Positions 60,173-64,000 of a stretch of DNA of 64,000 nt are shown piece by piece. The notes under the pieces were generated by a model. The model was not told the origin of the DNA and made no database searches. It saw nothing but the letters and a program-made list of their open reading frames with translations. Each line of letters opens with the position of its first letter. The first letter of the stretch is position 1. Made by a program: the position numbers and the translations under genes. The stretch spans positions 1 through 64,000 of the forward strand of contig CAYWKS010000013.1 of NCBI GenBank assembly GCA_964458935.1. The letters are read 5' to 3'. The DNA comes from CAYWKS01 sp964458935. GTDB taxonomy: Bacteria > Planctomycetota > Phycisphaerae > Phycisphaerales > Zrk34.

Positions 60173-62287
60173 TCAACCGCCGAAGAAGCGGGCGATGTCG
60201 TTGTAGGTCACGAACAGGAAGATCGCCGCGAACATCGCCAGCCCGACCATGCTGATCGCCGACTGCACCTTGAGCGGGAGCGGCTTGCCGCGGAGCTTCT
60301 CCAGGACCAGCATGACGAACAGCCCGCCGTCGAGGATCGGCAACGGCAGGAAGTTGAGCACGGCGAGGTTCACGCTGATCAGCCCGCAGAAGTACAGCAG
60401 GTAGCTGAACCCGCGGTCGGCCATCCGCGTGCCGATCGCGGCGATGCCCACCGGGCCCGCCAGGTTGGTCGGCGAGACCGTCTGGTCGATCAGCCGCACG
60501 ATCGTCATGTAGGTCTGCTCGACGAACAGCACGGTCTTGTCGAAGCCCATCCGCGCCGCGGTGATGGGCCCGCCGGCACGCAGCGGCTCGTCCAACTGGC
60601 TGAACGCCCCGATCGGGTCCAGCCACGTCAGCCCCGCCACCCGCTCCAGGCCCGGGCCGCTCAGCGTCACCGCCGTCGTCGCCTCGGTCCCGCCGAGCAG
60701 CGGGTCGATGTAGTCGATGGTGATCGGCTCGCCCGCCTCGGCGCCGCTCAGGCCGCGGCGGATGTCGGCGAACGACGCGACGGGCCGGCCGTCGATCCGC
60801 AGGACCCGCGAGCCCGACGGGATGCCGCTCGATGCCAGCGGCTGATCGTCGAGCGTGTCCATGATGACCGCCGCGTCGATCGCCCAGGTGATCGTCACGC
60901 CCATGATGGGCTTGCTCCACGGGTACTGGCTGGCCGGGGCGATGGCGAAGGCCTGCCGCTCCGAGCCGCGGATGACCTCGATGTCGATCGGGCCGTCCGC
61001 GTTGGCGGTGGTGTCGATGAACTGGGCGATGGTCGGCCAGGGTGTCTGGCCGATCGACGCCACGACGTCGTTCGGCTGGAGCTGACCGTCGGCGGGGCTG
61101 CCGGCGACGACGTCGTCGATGCGGATCGCCGGGACCAGCCCCAGCATGTGCGGGATGAGTTCCATGGCGTCGGGCCGGCGGGCGACGGTCGCGACGGACT
61201 GCTGCTGCATCTGGGTCTGCGGCTGGACGGTCGTGGTGACCCGTTCGCCGTTGGCCGACTCGAACGTCAGCTCCAGCGGCGAGCCCGCCGAGTCGTTGAG
61301 CATGTGCAGGTATTGCCAGTGGGCGTCGATGGGCGTGCCGTTCACCGCAACCAGCGTCATGCCCGGCTCGACGCCGAACTCGGCCAACTGCGCGGCGATC
61401 GCCTCGCGTGTCTTGCCGGACTTGGGCTCGACGAGCTGGGTGGAGGAAGGCGCGGTGATGCCGATCTGCAGGAAGCGAACATCCTGCTGGTCGTCCTCGG
61501 GCATCTCGGGGGCGATGCGGAAGCGGAGGTTGCGTTGGGGCCGATCCTGCCAGGCGGGGCGATCGACGAGCAGTTCGACCTTTTGCTCGTCGCCGCTGAG
61601 CGCGGTCATGACGCGCAGCTCATTGAAGTCGCTGGGCACATCGCCGTTGATGCTCAGCACGCGATCGCCGGGCTTCAGCCCGACGATGCTCGCGTCGTCG
61701 ACGGCGACCGCGGAGGCGGCGGGCTGGCCCGGCACGACCGATCCGACGCGGGCCGGCGGGAAGTCGACGCCCCACATGAACGCGCCGATGAAGAAGACGA
61801 CGGCGAAGAGGATGTTCATGATCACGCCGGCGCTGACGACGATCATCCGCTGCCAGACCGGCTTGTTGTTGTACGCCCGGGGATCGGGGCTGACCTTGGT
61901 GGGATCGAGGTCTTCCTGCCCGACCATGGCGACGTATCCGCCCAGCGGCAGGGCACACAGCGCGTACTCGGTCTCGCCGAGGCCGGCACGCTCGGCGGCA
62001 TCCCAGAGCTTGGGGTCTTCCCAGGCGAGCTCGCCGGGCTGCTCGCCCCGCGCGGCCAGGTCCTGCTTGACCTTCTCCATGAACGGGTCGGTCGTCGCGC
62101 CAAGCCGAAACCCCACGCCCTTGCGGTATGACAGGAAGGGCTTGCCGAACCCGACGGCGAAGCGCCGCACCCGGATGCCGACCCACTTGGCCGTGGCGAA
62201 GTGCCCCAGCTCATGCACGAAGATGATCACGCCCAGCGCGACGATGAACAGGGCGAAGTTACCGAGTCCTGAGAGGAAACCGAGCAT
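60173..62287 (-). CDS. rseP: site-2 membrane metalloprotease (RseP type) with four PDZ-like repeats
   Basis: This is a 704-residue M50 protease that cleaves inside the membrane, often releasing sigma factors. The zinc motif HELGH is near residue 22 and the second zinc ligand is in NFLPLPILDGG near the C terminus. Between these lie four PDZ-like modules, recognised by GLKPGDRVLSINGDV, GVEPGMTLVAVNGTP, LQPNDVVASIGQTP and GIPSGSRVLRIDGRP; ordinary RseP (about 450 residues) has two. Several membrane helices flank the modules. Start at 62287 (MLGFL) has AGGAG seven bases upstream; a GTG at 62293 is too close to it. It is downstream of dxr by 81 bases. Confidence 0.9.
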   Translation of the reverse strand: MLGFLSGLGNFALFIVALGVIIFVHELGHFATAKWVGIRVRRFAVGFGKPFLSYRKGVGFRLGATTDPFMEKVKQDLAARGEQPGELAWEDPKLWDAAERAGLGETEYALCALPLGGYVAMVGQEDLDPTKVSPDPRAYNNKPVWQRMIVVSAGVIMNILFAVVFFIGAFMWGVDFPPARVGSVVPGQPAASAVAVDDASIVGLKPGDRVLSINGDVPSDFNELRVMTALSGDEQKVELLVDRPAWQDRPQRNLRFRIAPEMPEDDQQDVRFLQIGITAPSSTQLVEPKSGKTREAIAAQLAEFGVEPGMTLVAVNGTPIDAHWQYLHMLNDSAGSPLELTFESANGERVTTTVQPQTQMQQQSVATVARRPDAMELIPHMLGLVPAIRIDDVVAGSPADGQLQPNDVVASIGQTPWPTIAQFIDTTANADGPIDIEVIRGSERQAFAIAPASQYPWSKPIMGVTITWAIDAAVIMDTLDDQPLASSGIPSGSRVLRIDGRPVASFADIRRGLSGAEAGEPITIDYIDPLLGGTEATTAVTLSGPGLERVAGLTWLDPIGAFSQLDEPLRAGGPITAARMGFDKTVLFVEQTYMTIVRLIDQTVSPTNLAGPVGIAAIGTRMADRGFSYLLYFCGLISVNLAVLNFLPLPILDGGLFVMLVLEKLRGKPLPLKVQSAISMVGLAMFAAIFLFVTYNDIARFFGG

Positions 62288-62368
62288 TGTCACTCCTGCG
62301 ATGTCATGCGGCTGAGGTTGGCCCTTGGCCGGGAAACAGGCGGATTGTAGCCCCGACGGCGATACAGG

Positions 62369-63550
62369 TCAGATGGCCCGCTCGACGAACGCCCGGGCGG
62401 CGGCATCGGCCCGCAGCACGTCGCCCAGCGTCGCGACCGGCGAAGCGTCGATCGCGTCCAGCGCCGCGGCAACGAGCTCGGTGATCCGGCCGAAGCGAAT
62501 CCGCTCGTCGAGGAAGGCGGCGACGGCCGCCTCGTTGGCCGCGTTGAGCACGGCGCCGCTGGTCCCGCCGGTCTCGATGACGCGATACGCCAGCTTCAAC
62601 GCCGGGAAACGCTCGAAGTCCGGCTGCTCAAACTCCAGCCGATCGAGCTGGGTCCAGTCCAGCGGCTGGCTGCAGCCGCTCGCTCGCCGCGGCCAGGTTA
62701 ACGCATACTGAATCGGTGTCTTCATGTCCGGCGTGCCGAGCTGCGCCAGGATCGAGTGGTCGGTGAACTCCACGAAGCTGTGGGCGATCGACTGGGGATG
62801 GATGATCACGTCGATCTGGTCGGCGGCGAGCCCGAACAGCCAGTGCGCCTCGATGATCTCCAGGGCCTTGTTCATCATCGAGGCCGAGTCGATGGTGATC
62901 TTGCGGCCCATGCGCCAGGTGGGATGGGCCAGCGCCTGGTCCACGGTGGCGTTCTGGATGTGTTCGCGGGTGGCGGCGCGGAACGGGCCGCCGGAGGCCG
63001 TGAGCACGATGCGCTTGACCGGTGCGCCGTGGCGTTCGCCCTGTTCGGCGAGGCACTGGAAGATCGCCGAGTGCTCGGAGTCGATCGGCAGCAGCGGCAC
63101 GCGGTGCTTGCGGGCGAGCGGGACCACCAGCTCGCCCGCGGCGACGAGCGTTTCCTTGTTGGCCAGGGCGATCGTGGTGCCGCGTTCGATCGCCCGGATC
63201 GTCGCGGGCAGCCCGGCCGATCCAACCACCGCGCCGACGAGCACATCGGCATGCACGGCCTCGACCAGGTCGACCAGGGCGTTCGAGCCATTGTGGATCG
63301 TGGCGTGCGGCAGGGCGTTCCGCAGGTCGTCGCAGCCCTCGGTGTGAGCCAGCGCCAGGTGCGGTACGCCGAAGTCGCGGGCCTGCTCGACGAGCGTCGG
63401 GACGTTGGACCCGGCGGCGAGGCCGACCACGTCGTACGCCTCGCCGAGGTGCCGCACGACGCGGAGCGTGTTGCAGCCGATGCTGCCGGTCGAACCGAGC
63501 AGGACCAGGCGTCGGGGCTTGGCGGGCGATGCGGCGTCGGTCGTGGTCAT
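62369..63550 (-). CDS. dxr: 1-deoxy-D-xylulose 5-phosphate reductoisomerase
   Basis: This is a 393-residue enzyme of the MEP isoprenoid pathway, converting DXP to MEP with NADPH. Motifs are VLLGSTGSIGCNTLRVV, ALANKETLVAAGELVV, PIDSEHSAIFQCL, TASGGPFR (flexible loop region), MGRKITIDSASMMNKALEIIEA and IHPQSIAHSFVEF. Length is normal. Start at 63550, 10 bases after the stop of the upstream gene. dxr followed by rseP is a widespread gene order. Confidence 0.95.
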   Translation of the reverse strand: MTTTDAASPAKPRRLVLLGSTGSIGCNTLRVVRHLGEAYDVVGLAAGSNVPTLVEQARDFGVPHLALAHTEGCDDLRNALPHATIHNGSNALVDLVEAVHADVLVGAVVGSAGLPATIRAIERGTTIALANKETLVAAGELVVPLARKHRVPLLPIDSEHSAIFQCLAEQGERHGAPVKRIVLTASGGPFRAATREHIQNATVDQALAHPTWRMGRKITIDSASMMNKALEIIEAHWLFGLAADQIDVIIHPQSIAHSFVEFTDHSILAQLGTPDMKTPIQYALTWPRRASGCSQPLDWTQLDRLEFEQPDFERFPALKLAYRVIETGGTSGAVLNAANEAAVAAFLDERIRFGRITELVAAALDAIDASPVATLGDVLRADAAARAFVERAI

Positions 63551-63560
63551 GCGGTGGATT

Positions 63561-64000
63561 CTACCGGGATTCGGCGGCTTCCGGGGCGGTATCGCCCGAG
63601 GCCTGTGCGGCGTCGGGGGCGTCGGCGGCATCCGCCGCGGCGCCGGCCGAACCCTTACGTCGCCGCCGGCCGCCGCGTCGGCGACGTCGCTTCTTGGTCG
63701 GTTCAGCTGAGTCGGCGGGCTCATCCTCGCCCGCGGTGACCGCGTCGTCCTGCGGTGGATCGCCCGGCTTGTCATCCTCCGTGTCGGTGTCGGATGTGGC
63801 CGGCTCGTCCGTGGCGTCGGCCTTGGCGGCCTTGGACTTGCTGCCTCGTCCGCGGCCGCCGCGACGGCGCCGCTTACGCCGCGACCCGCCGGGCTTGTCC
63901 GCATCGCTCGCCTCGGGCGATGCGTCGGCCTGATCCTCGCCGGTCTGCTCCTCGTTGTCCTCGAAGTCGTCGATGTCCTCCGGGGCCGGCTGGGAGCCCA
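63561..64000 (-). CDS. C-terminal tail of an unidentified protein with Arg/Gly-rich blocks (cut by window edge)
   Basis: The minus strand is open from the window edge to TAG at 63561-63563 (about 146 codons). It encodes an acidic, low-complexity tail with two basic blocks, SRRKRRRRGGRGRG and KKRRRRRGGRRRRKG. No domain is visible; the fold lies outside the window. The tail resembles the end of the ricT-like protein at the window's left side. RNase E/G-type or other RNA-binding proteins have such tails, but naming it would be a guess. Confidence 0.7.
   Translation of the reverse strand, partial: GSQPAPEDIDDFEDNEEQTGEDQADASPEASDADKPGGSRRKRRRRGGRGRGSKSKAAKADATDEPATSDTDTEDDKPGDPPQDDAVTAGEDEPADSAEPTKKRRRRRGGRRRRKGSAGAAADAADAPDAAQASGDTAPEAAESR

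Overview
The window is high-GC bacterial chromosome with tightly packed, almost entirely chromosomal housekeeping and cell-surface genes. I see no insertion sequence, prophage or CRISPR array. Gene content suggests a planctomycete, probably of the class Phycisphaerae. The pointers are a pseudopilin with a C-terminal DGH-type motif, a fibro-slime domain protein, proteins with Lys/Thr-rich or Arg/Gly-rich tails, and a TPR lipoprotein. This assignment is inference from gene content; no rRNA is present to test it.

Layout, left to right. 0.1-4 kb (minus): pgsA-tmk-holB-ricT, the last three in an order familiar from Firmicutes. 4.7-5.9 kb (minus): a XylR-type AraC regulator. 6.2-12.7 kb (plus): a long structured leader, then nusA-infB-DUF503-rbfA and a degenerate HhH-GPD-like protein. 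12.8-18.4 kb (plus): hisG, a large TPR lipoprotein, yebC and a family-2 glycosyltransferase. 18.4-23.5 kb (minus): tRNA-Gln(UUG), then glmU-prs-rplY-pth-rpsF-ssb-rplI. 23.7-28.7 kb (plus): rplM-rpsI, a D-2-hydroxyacid dehydrogenase and glucan phosphorylase. 28.7-31.1 kb (minus): an unknown small gene and argB-argF. 31.3-34.2 kb (plus): a sigma-54 activator, tRNA-Arg(UCG) and mutY. 34.2-37.3 kb (minus): a dksA-like gene, lspA, a short uvrC and a DUF167 gene. 37.5-44.4 kb (plus): a large secreted protein, a stand-alone pseudopilin with a long leader, acylphosphatase, icd and an alcohol dehydrogenase.

44.7-57.6 kb is the main accessory-type system. It is a type IV pilus / type II secretion machine, pilM-N-O-P-like-pilB-pilT-pilC, followed by minor pseudopilins, an EF-hand-bearing PilX-like protein and a secreted fibro-slime protein that ends at a perfect GAAA-loop terminator. 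A convergent minus-strand pair encodes the GspG-type major pilin and a GspH-type minor pilin. The pilin has a candidate sigma-54 promoter, and the window also encodes a sigma-54 activator. 58.4-64 kb holds a GH57 glucan branching enzyme (plus), then an Arg-rich-tailed gene cut by the window edge, dxr and a site-2 protease with four PDZ-like repeats (minus).

The most interesting signals are the nusA leader (promoter, two overlapping small ORFs, serial hairpins), the pilin sigma-54 promoter, the calcium-binding-like minor pilin plus fibro-slime protein in the pilus operon, possible leaderless promoters around argB and the sigma-54 activator, and several core enzymes missing a standard domain (GlmU, UvrC) or carrying an extra one (RseP).
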